Below, in pieces: positions 16,201 through 24,074 of a DNA stretch of 47,591 nucleotides. Position 1 is the stretch's first letter; each line of letters starts with the position of its first letter. The position numbers and the translations under genes are program-made. Under the pieces are notes generated by a model. It did not search any database. It saw only the letters and a list, made by a program, of their open reading frames with translations, and had not been told where the DNA came from. The stretch comes from Thiohalocapsa sp. (GTDB lineage: Bacteria; Pseudomonadota; Gammaproteobacteria; Chromatiales; Chromatiaceae), in assembly GCA_021736785.1 (NCBI GenBank), contig JAIPFF010000043.1, positions 1 to 47,591 on the forward strand, in the 5' to 3' direction.

Positions 16201-19011
16201 CAGGGCGTTGCCCCGAGCGCCCTTCAGCGTGACGGGCACCAGCAGCCGAAGCTCTTCTGACAGCAGGCGCCAGATGTCTCGCAAGAAGGCCTCCTGGTCA
16301 TCATCGGCCACGCCCCAGGCCCTGGCGGCCTGACGGGCGCTGGTACTCGCGCGGCTCCACCATTGCTTGATGCGGACCTTATGATCGTCGCCTTCGCGCT
16401 CGAGCTTGTAACCTGTCGGCACGTCCTGCATCAGTGGCAGATAGCCACGGGCAATCTCGCGCTCGCCCTCGATCCAGAACTTGCTGAAGATCTCCCCTTC
16501 GGCGTCGTACAGGGCCTTGCGCGTGCGCATCGCATCGAGCAAGAGTGCGATGCCGTCGCACAATTGGTCCGCCTTGCACCCGAGCGAGTTCGCCCATTCG
16601 AGGACGATCGGATGCATCGCATCCAGGCCGAGATACTCCACCTTCAGGCGGCCCCAAGGCTCTAGGCCGATGCGCTGTCGGCTGCCCACCACGATCTCCC
16701 GCAGGATCTGGATCCGCAGGAAGCGCTTTCGCTCGTTCTCATGGGTATGCCCTGCCGACTCCTTGCGCGCAACGCGCCAGACCTCGGGAAGCAACGCCCG
16801 CGATAGCTCGTCGTCCTTGTTGAGGAGATCATCCAGCCAAGTCGTCAGATCGCCGACCGAAACGCCGCCCCGGGCGATGCGCTGATACATCAGCTCACGG
16901 AAGCGATAGCGTCGAGAATGGTCCTGCATCCAGCCAGCCTGGAAGGCCGCATCCTGGCGGTTGTCGGCAAACACCAGGAGCCGCCGACGCTCCGCGTGCT
17001 GGATCAGGCTGTGGGACAGCACGTGCACGTCGGCGACGGCCGTGGCGCGGACCGGGCGCGCCGGCTCGCGGTACTGACCCAGGAATCGCCGACCGTGGGC
17101 ACCGCAGGAACGACACTGATGCAGATACCCCTCGTGCTTCTCGTGCTGTTGCAGCAGAAACAGGGGGACCAGTGGTCCCTCACGGCCACAACCCAGACAG
17201 TCCTGCCCGTCGTGATCGTTCAAGGCGCCGCAGTGGCGGCAATAGCGCAGTCGATGACTACGCCCGATGCCGGGGGCTTCGTCCTCGTCATCGGATGCGA
17301 TCTCCACGGTGATGTGGTTGGTCGACACCGCGCGAACGCCGCCGTTCGCCTTGTCCAGCGGCTTCCACACCCGCCCGTTGTCGATGGCCTGGCCACCGCC
17401 GGGCGCCGCGCCCGTGTAGCTGAAGTCCTCCAGCCAGTGCTCGAAATAGTGCTGTCCGCAGGTCGTACAGGTAAGAATCGGCAGACGATGCAGATCGTCC
17501 CGCTGCGCCTCGGCTTCTTCCGCGCTCAGCCATAGCTGCGCAAGATTGTCTGCCTTGGGGAAGGTCACCACGGCGCCGCCGACACCGCGCACGAAGCCAT
17601 GGACCACGGGCCTGAGCAGCGAGCGGTCCTCTCGCTGCGCCGCGGCACCCAAGGCCAGCCAGACCAGCACTTCCTCCTCGGCAATTGGCCGGGCCAGCAG
17701 TGTCGCCAGGTCTTCCAACAAGTCTTCGAGCTTGCGCGGTCGCGCCAAGGCATGCGCGATCTGGTAGACGACCTCGTTGGCGCGCATCACCTCGAACAGC
17801 GCCTCGCGCCAGGGCAGGCTCGGCAGGCGGGTACCGGTGACGGTCTGGTACCAGAGCTTAAGCGCGGCCGCGTCCTGTCCTGAGGCGTCCGCTTGGTCGG
17901 CCTGCTCCAGCGCCGAGAGCGCATTGCTCAACTGGACCGACGGGTCTCCGGCGAGCGCGGAGGTTGCGGAGCGCTGATCGGCCCACTCTTCCTGCTCATA
18001 GCGCTCACCGATCAGCGCCACGGCCTCGCCGTTCACGCCAAAGAAGCGGCTGGCGAAGGTGCGGCCTGCCTCGATGCCCGCGACCGGATCGGCGATGGTC
18101 GCCGAGGTGGCCACGCAGACGGTGTCCTCCACGGTACGGCCGCAAAAGGCCCGCAGGCGCCGGATCAGACACGCCGTCTCGGCGCCTTGCGCGCCGGTGA
18201 AGGTGTGCGCCTCGTCGAAGACCAGGTAGTCCAACCTGGCATTGTCGAACAGCTCCAGGTCGTGCTGGCGGGTCAGCAGCAGCTCCAGCTGCTTGACGTT
18301 GGTCAGCAGGATCCGCGGCTGCTGGCCCGGCTCGCGCATCTCCTCACGGCTTGCGCGCTCCTCGAACGGGTAGACCGCACGGTCCTCCTTGCGCGCGCGA
18401 AGCTCTTTAACTTTGGCCTCGTAATCAGCGCTCGAGCTGCCCGAAGGCAGACGAACGCCGCTGGCGTCGCCCTTGTTGCGCGGCGTCTTCCCGATGTACA
18501 TGCCAAAGCTGATCCCCGTGCCCACCAATAGCGCGCGCAGGCGCAGCAACTGATCCTCGGCGAGAGCGTTCATCGGATAGACGATCACCGCCGAGATGCC
18601 CGCCGGCGCCCCCGCATCACGTAGCGCGAGACAGCGGCTGATGATGGGCATCAGGAAGCACTCGGTCTTACCGGAACCGGTCCCGGTCGCGACCAGCGTG
18701 CTCGTGCCGGCGTGAATGGCCCGGTAGGCCGCCTCCTGATGGCCGTAGGCCTTGGGATACGGTGAGAGCTGCTCGATGTGCGGGTGCAGCAAGCCCTCGC
18801 CGGCCAACTGGGCGTAGCTGGCGCCCTGCCGGAAGGCGCGGGACAGAGAGATGTAGGGACCCTTCAGTAGCGGTGTATTGCGGGTCTGCTCCAGGTTGAG
18901 CAGGTCGCGCATCTGGGCGTGCAGCCCAGCGTCGGCGAAGGCGTAGGTGCTGAGCTGATACTTCAGAAAGTCGCTGACGACCTTCTCGGCGTAGGTGATC
19001 GGGTTCTGCAT
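13234..19011 (-). CDS. Very large DEAD/DEAH helicase with DUF1998-type zinc region and Vsr-like tail, 1925 aa
   Basis: The start is the ATG at 19011, with GAGGAG upstream; a longer frame overlaps the methyltransferase. Walker A TGTGSGKT is at about 108-116, DEAH box VFDEAHTFTG near 285, SATIADP later, and the C-lobe has VCTPTLELGVDIGG and WQRAGRAGRRHR. Several cysteine sites follow, from CTTCGQH through CRHCGALNDHDGQDCLGCG to CESACETSCIDCLQNF (about 1615-1630), the DUF1998/MZB cluster. After it, RPDIYF (about 1711), CIYLDG (about 1730) and RDQQIRDELRN..YKVVEI resemble a Vsr/DUF559-type nuclease. In size it resembles DrmA plus DrmB of DISARM fused, or Druantia DruE. Confidence 0.8.
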   Translation of the reverse strand: MQNPITYAEKVVSDFLKYQLSTYAFADAGLHAQMRDLLNLEQTRNTPLLKGPYISLSRAFRQGASYAQLAGEGLLHPHIEQLSPYPKAYGHQEAAYRAIHAGTSTLVATGTGSGKTECFLMPIISRCLALRDAGAPAGISAVIVYPMNALAEDQLLRLRALLVGTGISFGMYIGKTPRNKGDASGVRLPSGSSSADYEAKVKELRARKEDRAVYPFEERASREEMREPGQQPRILLTNVKQLELLLTRQHDLELFDNARLDYLVFDEAHTFTGAQGAETACLIRRLRAFCGRTVEDTVCVATSATIADPVAGIEAGRTFASRFFGVNGEAVALIGERYEQEEWADQRSATSALAGDPSVQLSNALSALEQADQADASGQDAAALKLWYQTVTGTRLPSLPWREALFEVMRANEVVYQIAHALARPRKLEDLLEDLATLLARPIAEEEVLVWLALGAAAQREDRSLLRPVVHGFVRGVGGAVVTFPKADNLAQLWLSAEEAEAQRDDLHRLPILTCTTCGQHYFEHWLEDFSYTGAAPGGGQAIDNGRVWKPLDKANGGVRAVSTNHITVEIASDDEDEAPGIGRSHRLRYCRHCGALNDHDGQDCLGCGREGPLVPLFLLQQHEKHEGYLHQCRSCGAHGRRFLGQYREPARPVRATAVADVHVLSHSLIQHAERRRLLVFADNRQDAAFQAGWMQDHSRRYRFRELMYQRIARGGVSVGDLTTWLDDLLNKDDELSRALLPEVWRVARKESAGHTHENERKRFLRIQILREIVVGSRQRIGLEPWGRLKVEYLGLDAMHPIVLEWANSLGCKADQLCDGIALLLDAMRTRKALYDAEGEIFSKFWIEGEREIARGYLPLMQDVPTGYKLEREGDDHKVRIKQWWSRASTSARQAARAWGVADDDQEAFLRDIWRLLSEELRLLVPVTLKGARGNALPQTSGAHQVDADKLVLTPHRGMFQCDKCRRVHLRNNPTDRCMAWRCNGTLRWREEPEDNYDLLLLDQEFTMLKVREHSAQIPAHERERLEAQFKDETSTRLNTMVCTPTLELGVDIGGLDAVLMRNVPPLPANYWQRAGRAGRRHRMALDVTYARSASHDRAYFQEPLKMLEGKVQPPSFNLKNGVMLSKHIHATVLTTLFQLSREQALPAADLEQLDAALKLCFPAQIKPYLFDASGNVRAAPLDVSPLREVIHKHRDLLLARITTVFRQGWPVADIEVVADAMLASHLDDMADGLASVIRRLFNRLQWARKQLARLRDIADNRGALEADEEALRTRCELLVKKLRGEQRRRRAEREGIDDTNTYGVLAAEGFLPGYGLDTGAVTTTHEAPRFATDLSDWELKRGTVLALREYVPGNLVYANGNKFVPRRFHLEAEEPLAFAVDVAAESVQELGAGDVAEGSGSLAATHVRGIPICDVDAPHQSFISDDEDYRFQMAVAVFGHEQGRHSGGEAWEWGAQSIQLFRGIHLRLVNTGPAAKVRGDGPLGFPICRVCGQSRSPMSGQAELDKFTEFHLERCGQPIEHLAIYTDVVADGLKLPFCADKTQAYSVMEALRHGSAEVLDMEMSDLQILTFGHAGQEQVDGLLYDPMPGGSGLLEQLVERWDEVVIAARNVVSNCESACETSCIDCLQNFRNAFYHDSLDRHVAERCLCDWGATLTHSHSIASQLPNETLNKKPVNNPEQSLGAMLEAAGLGSFETEHPIPLSGGIETRPDIYFHEPDNDVYEGVCIYLDGMSGHLHGNPETRARDQQIRDELRNKDYKVVEIQYQELFDLKVMRDVMAQIGRALLGRKKAKELKEDTSWFVSDEPPPTEPQTQSVDDVWSEITQLTDPLWADFVQRMRERDLPPPDDVDAELVDASGKVTGETAAFLWRRDNQPDLVVVAEPASGVVDKPGGLDGLQVVFANPQSVPEQALDALEAVLKETTT

Positions 19012-19037
19012 CTCGCCCGGCTCCTCGGATTTGCGTT

Positions 19038-22000
19038 CTACAGGTCCAAGCTGGTCTGGTACTGTGCCGTTGCTTCCGCTACGCCCGCCTCGGGTTCCTC
19101 GTCTGGCTGCGGGACAATATGGCGGATCAGCTCCGCGTGCCGGCGACATTCCTCCCAGGACTCGTCCATGTCTTGCTCCAGTTGCCAATCGTAGAAGCGC
19201 GGACCCAGGCGGCTGGCGACAGGCTGGTGCTCCTTCGCGCGTTCGTCGTGGCCGAGGCCGTAGTCGGTCAGGCGGAGGGTTTCGGGGAGCATCCAGCCTT
19301 CGCCATTGTTTTGGCTGACGAACTCGTCGACTCCAAGTCGCAACGCATCGTCGAGCGCGACCTGGGCAAGAACCGTCCTACGCAGCTCTGGATCCTTTGA
19401 GTCGTCTACACGCCAGAAGCCTTTGGGATTCAGGGATTCTTGATCTGAGTAAGCGTTGAAGCATCGCGGCCAATCGCAATCGGTCATCACGATCCTCAAT
19501 GATTCGGCGTCAAACCCTAGTGCGACAGCAGTCACGGCATCTGCAATGCAACTAAGGCGCAGCCTCTCATGTTCCGACAGGGCAAGGGGGAAATCAGTCT
19601 TCTTGAGGTAAACGGAGAACGTCGGCGCTATAGCGATTAGCTTTCGTCCGATACTTGACAAGAGGACAACGTCGCTGGGAAGTGGCAAGATCGATTCTTC
19701 GACGACAAACCAGTTCAGGTGCAATCCGCCGCACCGTTGCCGAGCCACAAAATCGTACGCAAAGGTGTTCATCACAACAGCCAATGCAAACGGGTCGATT
19801 CTTGTGGTGAATACGGGAGCCGAGTTGCCCGCTGGGAACCCTGGGGTGCAAGCGGCTACAGCTGTTCTCCTGTTCGTTGCAGAGGCAATATCCATAAACA
19901 CAGTCTTTAGTTTATTATTCCACCGCGGTTGACCTTTCAGTGGACCAGTCTTGAATATTTTCGACCGAGCGGACTCTACCGAAATGAGATACTGCGGCTC
20001 GATGACTTTTTCTTTGCATGGAATGCTTCTCCAAACTGCACTTCTTCCAGCCCCGGAAACCCAGCCTTTCTCACTGAAATCGTTTTGCCCGATGATGTTC
20101 CCCTCCATAAGCGGCAAGGCAACGTCGTCGATCTCCCCAACCTCCAACGCCAGCCCGCCATCTCGGGACAGAACGATCCCAGGCTCCCGTTCAAGGATGG
20201 AACTCGGTCCGTCGTAGTCCCGCCAACGCCCCTTCAGCCAATGCCCATACTCATCCGCCACATAGCCCTTCGCCTCCCACTTCTCCCGTCCGGGGAACAG
20301 CTTAGAGTCGTTGGTCATGTGGAACTCGGTTGCGTAGGTGATACCCCAGCCGCGGTCCGACCGATCTCCCAGCAGCACGCCGTTGGAATAGAGCTTGGTC
20401 AGGATCGCCATATCCTTTTTAGTGCGAGTCTCCAGAAGCGCTTTGCTGTATGGGCTGAACTGCGATACCTGCTGATGCGGGTATGGAACCACGTATTTCT
20501 CGGCTTCTTCCCACTCTTCAAGGTGATATCGAGAAAAGACAGACCTTATAGCTTTTGTGGCCTTGCCTTTCTGCATGATCGTCATGCAGAACTTGAACCG
20601 GTAGTAAACCGAGGTGAAGATCTTTTTCCAATTAATGAAGCCGAACACCCATTCCCAGTCTGATCCGTCCAGGAAAAGCACGCGCAGGGCCGAAGCGCCC
20701 TTGTCTGTATAGAGACCCGAGGGCACGATCATGCCCATGCGTCCCTGACCGTGTAGCAACGTATAGGAGCATTCCAAGAACAGTTTGTAGGTGTTGAGGT
20801 CCGCCGATCCTTGATGCCGAAACGGGTGACTCGCATCCGCATATCCCCTGGAACCCTTGCGCTGTTCGGCCCATCGAGTGTGGAGCTGCGAGGACTCACG
20901 AAAGCTATTGGCGCCGCGTCCACCCAGGCTGAAATCGTGCGCCTGTTTGTCGTTCTTGACGGTCACGCGGTTGCCGAATGGGTGAGCGACGTACTTGACC
21001 CAGTTCGACATGGCCTTGAGCCGGGCACCGTAGGCGATCCAGGCGTACTCCACATCCTGCTCGTCTCGGAAGTAGTCGAGCTGTTTGGCTAGGGCATCCT
21101 GGTTGCCATAGGTGCGGTAAAAAGGGTCGATGTTGGAGAAGAACTCCTGTGAGTTGGGCTTCTGAATTTCCCACGGCGGGTTGCCGATGACACCATCGAA
21201 GCCGGTACGGTCAGGCGTGAAGACGTCCGGAAATTCGAGCTCCCAGTGGAAGAATCGGTGCTCAGCGGCGACCTGCCGAGCCAACGCCAGCGCCTCTTCG
21301 CCCGGGTTTTGGAACTGCCTGGGCAGCGGTGCGGTCGCTAGCGCGTCCCCTGGCCAAAACCAGAGTGCGCACCACAGGTCGAGCCGGTCCTTCAGGGCCC
21401 CATAGGCCGGGTTGTTCACGATCTTGTTCTGGTAGACCTCGGCGCGTTTCTCGGTCTCATGCACGGGCAGCGCATGCAGGCGCCGGAAGACCTTCTCCAG
21501 TTGGCCGTGGAGGGCGTCGATATCGGTGCTGTACTGCATCGCCATCTGGCCGGAGATCAGCGCGATCAGCTGCGCTTTGACGGCATCCTTGCGATCCTTG
21601 ATGGCCTGGGTAAAACGGTCGCCCTTGCGTTTGCCTTTGGCGTCCACGTACCAGTGGTTGATGAGATTGTCCGGCTTATCCTTCTGGTAGTCCTTGTCGC
21701 CGCCCTCGCGCAACCAGGCCGCGGCCGGGTAGTGGCGGAAGTTGTCCAGCCAGGCGCCGACCAGGGAGTTGCCGACCTTGAGCTTGTGATCGAGAAAGCC
21801 GAAGGGCAGGTCGCGGTCCATGGTCTCGACCCACAGCGCCATGCGGCCCAGCTCCACGGCCAGGGGATCGAGATCGACGCCATAGATGCAGCGCTCGACG
21901 ATGTGGCGCTTGAGCCGGGCGCGCAGTTGCTCGTCGAATGCCTCGTGATCCAGGGGCAGCGGCAGGGTTTGTTGGCTGGGATGGTCGATTGGCAGACCAT

Positions 22001-24074
22001 CGGCCAGCCGAGCAATCGCGCCATCGTGTCGGCGTTGCAGCCGATTGTGGAAGTAGAGCGACCGATGCAGGGCCTCGGTGAGAAAGCGAAGCACCGAGGC
22101 GAGAAACGAGCCCGAGCCCATGGCGGGGTCGCAGACCTTCAGCTCAAGAATCTGCTCCGGCGTCTTCGGTGCCCATTCCACGACCTCTTCGAGCCCGGTG
22201 CGCTCATCGATCTCAATGCGCACCGGATCGTAGGCGAGCGGCTGTAAGGTCCGACGCACTGTAGGTGCGGCGAGCTGAGGCCGCGTATAGAAGGTGCCGG
22301 AGCCCTTGCGTGTTCCGCCCCAGCGCACGAGATAGAACTCGCCCGGCTCGACCAGTCGGCCCACCAATTGCCGGGCGGCCCGTTGGCGGTTCTGCTCATA
22401 TTCCTGGGCGGCGAGTTGGCTCCTGCCGCGGGGCTTCTTGGCCAGCTTGGCGATGTCCACGGCGCGCAGCAACCAAGCGTTGGCGCGATTCAACAGCTCC
22501 GCGTGGGCTTCCTCCTCAGCGCTGTCGGCTTCCTGCTCGTTTGCTTCCTCTTCAGAGTCCGCATCATCCGGGGCTGAGTCGTCCGCGGCGTCTTCGGTTT
22601 CCGCCGCCTCGTCTTCTCCGGCCCCGTCGTCTTCGCTGTCCTTCTTCTTCAGCTCCGCGAACAGGTTGGCGATGGCCTTGTCGTCCATGGCCTCCAGGCG
22701 GGCCAGCGGGAGTACCGGCTCCTTACCGATCGCGAGGAACAGCATGGCCTCGTCCGGGGCGGCCTGTTTCAGCTCGAAATCCAGCAGGCCCTCGTAGAGG
22801 ATGCCGATGTACTCGGAGGACAGGTCCGAGAAGTCCACCGGGGCTTCCACCCAGGTCGCCGCGCGTCCTTGGCGCACCTTGATACGCGTGCGGGTGATCT
22901 TTTGGAGCAGCGTGTGGACTTGGGCATCGCTGATGGTGTTGTCGGCCCGCTCCAGCACGGCCAGGGCGCGCAGCACGGGATCGGAGTTGTCCGGGTCTCC
23001 GGCTTCGAACAGGCCGCCGTTGTACTCGGGCACCGTCAGCGCCTCGTGGGAAGATCCGTGGTAGACCAGCCGAAACAGCGCAACCAGGCGCGGCCAGGCG
23101 GTCCTGGCCTGCTCCAGGCGTTCCCGAGCCCGTCCCCCGGCCCGCCGATCGAGCTGTTGGCGCAGGCCTTCGAGGCTGTAGCTGGACTGGTAAAGCCGAT
23201 TGTCGGTCGGCAGCAACAAGCGGGCTTCGGCGAATAACAGGATGATGCAGCGCATGACGATGCGCGTCGCGGCGAGGTAGAGCGCGCGATTGTCGAAGTC
23301 CGCGCCCTTTGCCCGGTGCGCCTCGATGGTCCCCTGGGACGCGGTGATCAACAGCTCCACGGCCTGACGAACACGCTCACCGAGCACGTTGGAGAGCTCG
23401 GCCTGGCCTTTGCGGGAGTCCAGGATCGCCGAGAGCAAGCGCCCGGGCCTGTCCGCCGACGGATTTCGCCAGTACGCGGGATTTAGCAGGCGGCGCCAGG
23501 CCTGAACCTGGGGTCCGGGCTCGCCTTCGACGAACCAGAACGACAGGTCCCACTCGCACCAAGCGTCGTAGTCGCTGCCGGCGTGGACTAGGCGCCATTG
23601 CAGGCCGTTGGTCACCAGTCCGAGCGGTTGCCGGCGCCGGCGCAGCCATTCCTGGACCCGGCTGATGATCCGCCGACCCTTGCCGAGACCCAAGCGCGGT
23701 TCGAGGTGGCCCGGCTTCTGCTCAGCGACGAACACCGGCAGTTCCTCGCCTTGGGCGCCGATCCAAAGCCGGCGCGGCTTGAGCCGTTCACCTCCGAGCA
23801 CCTGCTCGGTGTATTCACTGCCGAGATCGGCCTGGGTGAGCCATTCGTCCGCCGGGAAGCCGGCCAGCGACTGGAGCAGGTACTCCATGAGCCGCGGGAG
23901 CTCGCCCGGGTCGGCCTCGAACCGGGTGATGGCTCGGCGGAGGCGGTCGCCGTCCTTGTCGGTGAGCGGCTCAGGCTGCTCGGGGAACTGGGTTGCGACC
24001 TTGGTCGGGGCGATAAGAACGCCACCGTGCTTGAGGGAGGCCCACCAATCCTGCTGGTTATGCTGCGTCTTCAT
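19038..24074 (-). CDS. Large N6-adenine DNA methyltransferase, DrmMI-like, 1678 aa
   Basis: The ATG at 24074 overlaps the DrmD stop (ATGA). Domain order: an N-terminal part to about 200 with FVAEQKPGHLEPRLGLGKG, possibly a degenerate nuclease fold; a long helical region; an acidic linker at 479-526; the SAM motif DPAMGSGSF (649-657); YGVDLDPLAVELGRMALW (731-748); and catalytic NPPW (965-968), typical for N6-adenine enzymes. A target-recognition and C-terminal region follows. The usual DISARM enzyme is about 1300 residues, so this one is long. Its role would be self-marking of host DNA so that the helicase-nuclease complex spares it. The gap to the next gene is 26 bp. Confidence 0.85.
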   Translation of the reverse strand: MKTQHNQQDWWASLKHGGVLIAPTKVATQFPEQPEPLTDKDGDRLRRAITRFEADPGELPRLMEYLLQSLAGFPADEWLTQADLGSEYTEQVLGGERLKPRRLWIGAQGEELPVFVAEQKPGHLEPRLGLGKGRRIISRVQEWLRRRRQPLGLVTNGLQWRLVHAGSDYDAWCEWDLSFWFVEGEPGPQVQAWRRLLNPAYWRNPSADRPGRLLSAILDSRKGQAELSNVLGERVRQAVELLITASQGTIEAHRAKGADFDNRALYLAATRIVMRCIILLFAEARLLLPTDNRLYQSSYSLEGLRQQLDRRAGGRARERLEQARTAWPRLVALFRLVYHGSSHEALTVPEYNGGLFEAGDPDNSDPVLRALAVLERADNTISDAQVHTLLQKITRTRIKVRQGRAATWVEAPVDFSDLSSEYIGILYEGLLDFELKQAAPDEAMLFLAIGKEPVLPLARLEAMDDKAIANLFAELKKKDSEDDGAGEDEAAETEDAADDSAPDDADSEEEANEQEADSAEEEAHAELLNRANAWLLRAVDIAKLAKKPRGRSQLAAQEYEQNRQRAARQLVGRLVEPGEFYLVRWGGTRKGSGTFYTRPQLAAPTVRRTLQPLAYDPVRIEIDERTGLEEVVEWAPKTPEQILELKVCDPAMGSGSFLASVLRFLTEALHRSLYFHNRLQRRHDGAIARLADGLPIDHPSQQTLPLPLDHEAFDEQLRARLKRHIVERCIYGVDLDPLAVELGRMALWVETMDRDLPFGFLDHKLKVGNSLVGAWLDNFRHYPAAAWLREGGDKDYQKDKPDNLINHWYVDAKGKRKGDRFTQAIKDRKDAVKAQLIALISGQMAMQYSTDIDALHGQLEKVFRRLHALPVHETEKRAEVYQNKIVNNPAYGALKDRLDLWCALWFWPGDALATAPLPRQFQNPGEEALALARQVAAEHRFFHWELEFPDVFTPDRTGFDGVIGNPPWEIQKPNSQEFFSNIDPFYRTYGNQDALAKQLDYFRDEQDVEYAWIAYGARLKAMSNWVKYVAHPFGNRVTVKNDKQAHDFSLGGRGANSFRESSQLHTRWAEQRKGSRGYADASHPFRHQGSADLNTYKLFLECSYTLLHGQGRMGMIVPSGLYTDKGASALRVLFLDGSDWEWVFGFINWKKIFTSVYYRFKFCMTIMQKGKATKAIRSVFSRYHLEEWEEAEKYVVPYPHQQVSQFSPYSKALLETRTKKDMAILTKLYSNGVLLGDRSDRGWGITYATEFHMTNDSKLFPGREKWEAKGYVADEYGHWLKGRWRDYDGPSSILEREPGIVLSRDGGLALEVGEIDDVALPLMEGNIIGQNDFSEKGWVSGAGRSAVWRSIPCKEKVIEPQYLISVESARSKIFKTGPLKGQPRWNNKLKTVFMDIASATNRRTAVAACTPGFPAGNSAPVFTTRIDPFALAVVMNTFAYDFVARQRCGGLHLNWFVVEESILPLPSDVVLLSSIGRKLIAIAPTFSVYLKKTDFPLALSEHERLRLSCIADAVTAVALGFDAESLRIVMTDCDWPRCFNAYSDQESLNPKGFWRVDDSKDPELRRTVLAQVALDDALRLGVDEFVSQNNGEGWMLPETLRLTDYGLGHDERAKEHQPVASRLGPRFYDWQLEQDMDESWEECRRHAELIRHIVPQPDEEPEAGVAEATAQYQTSLDL

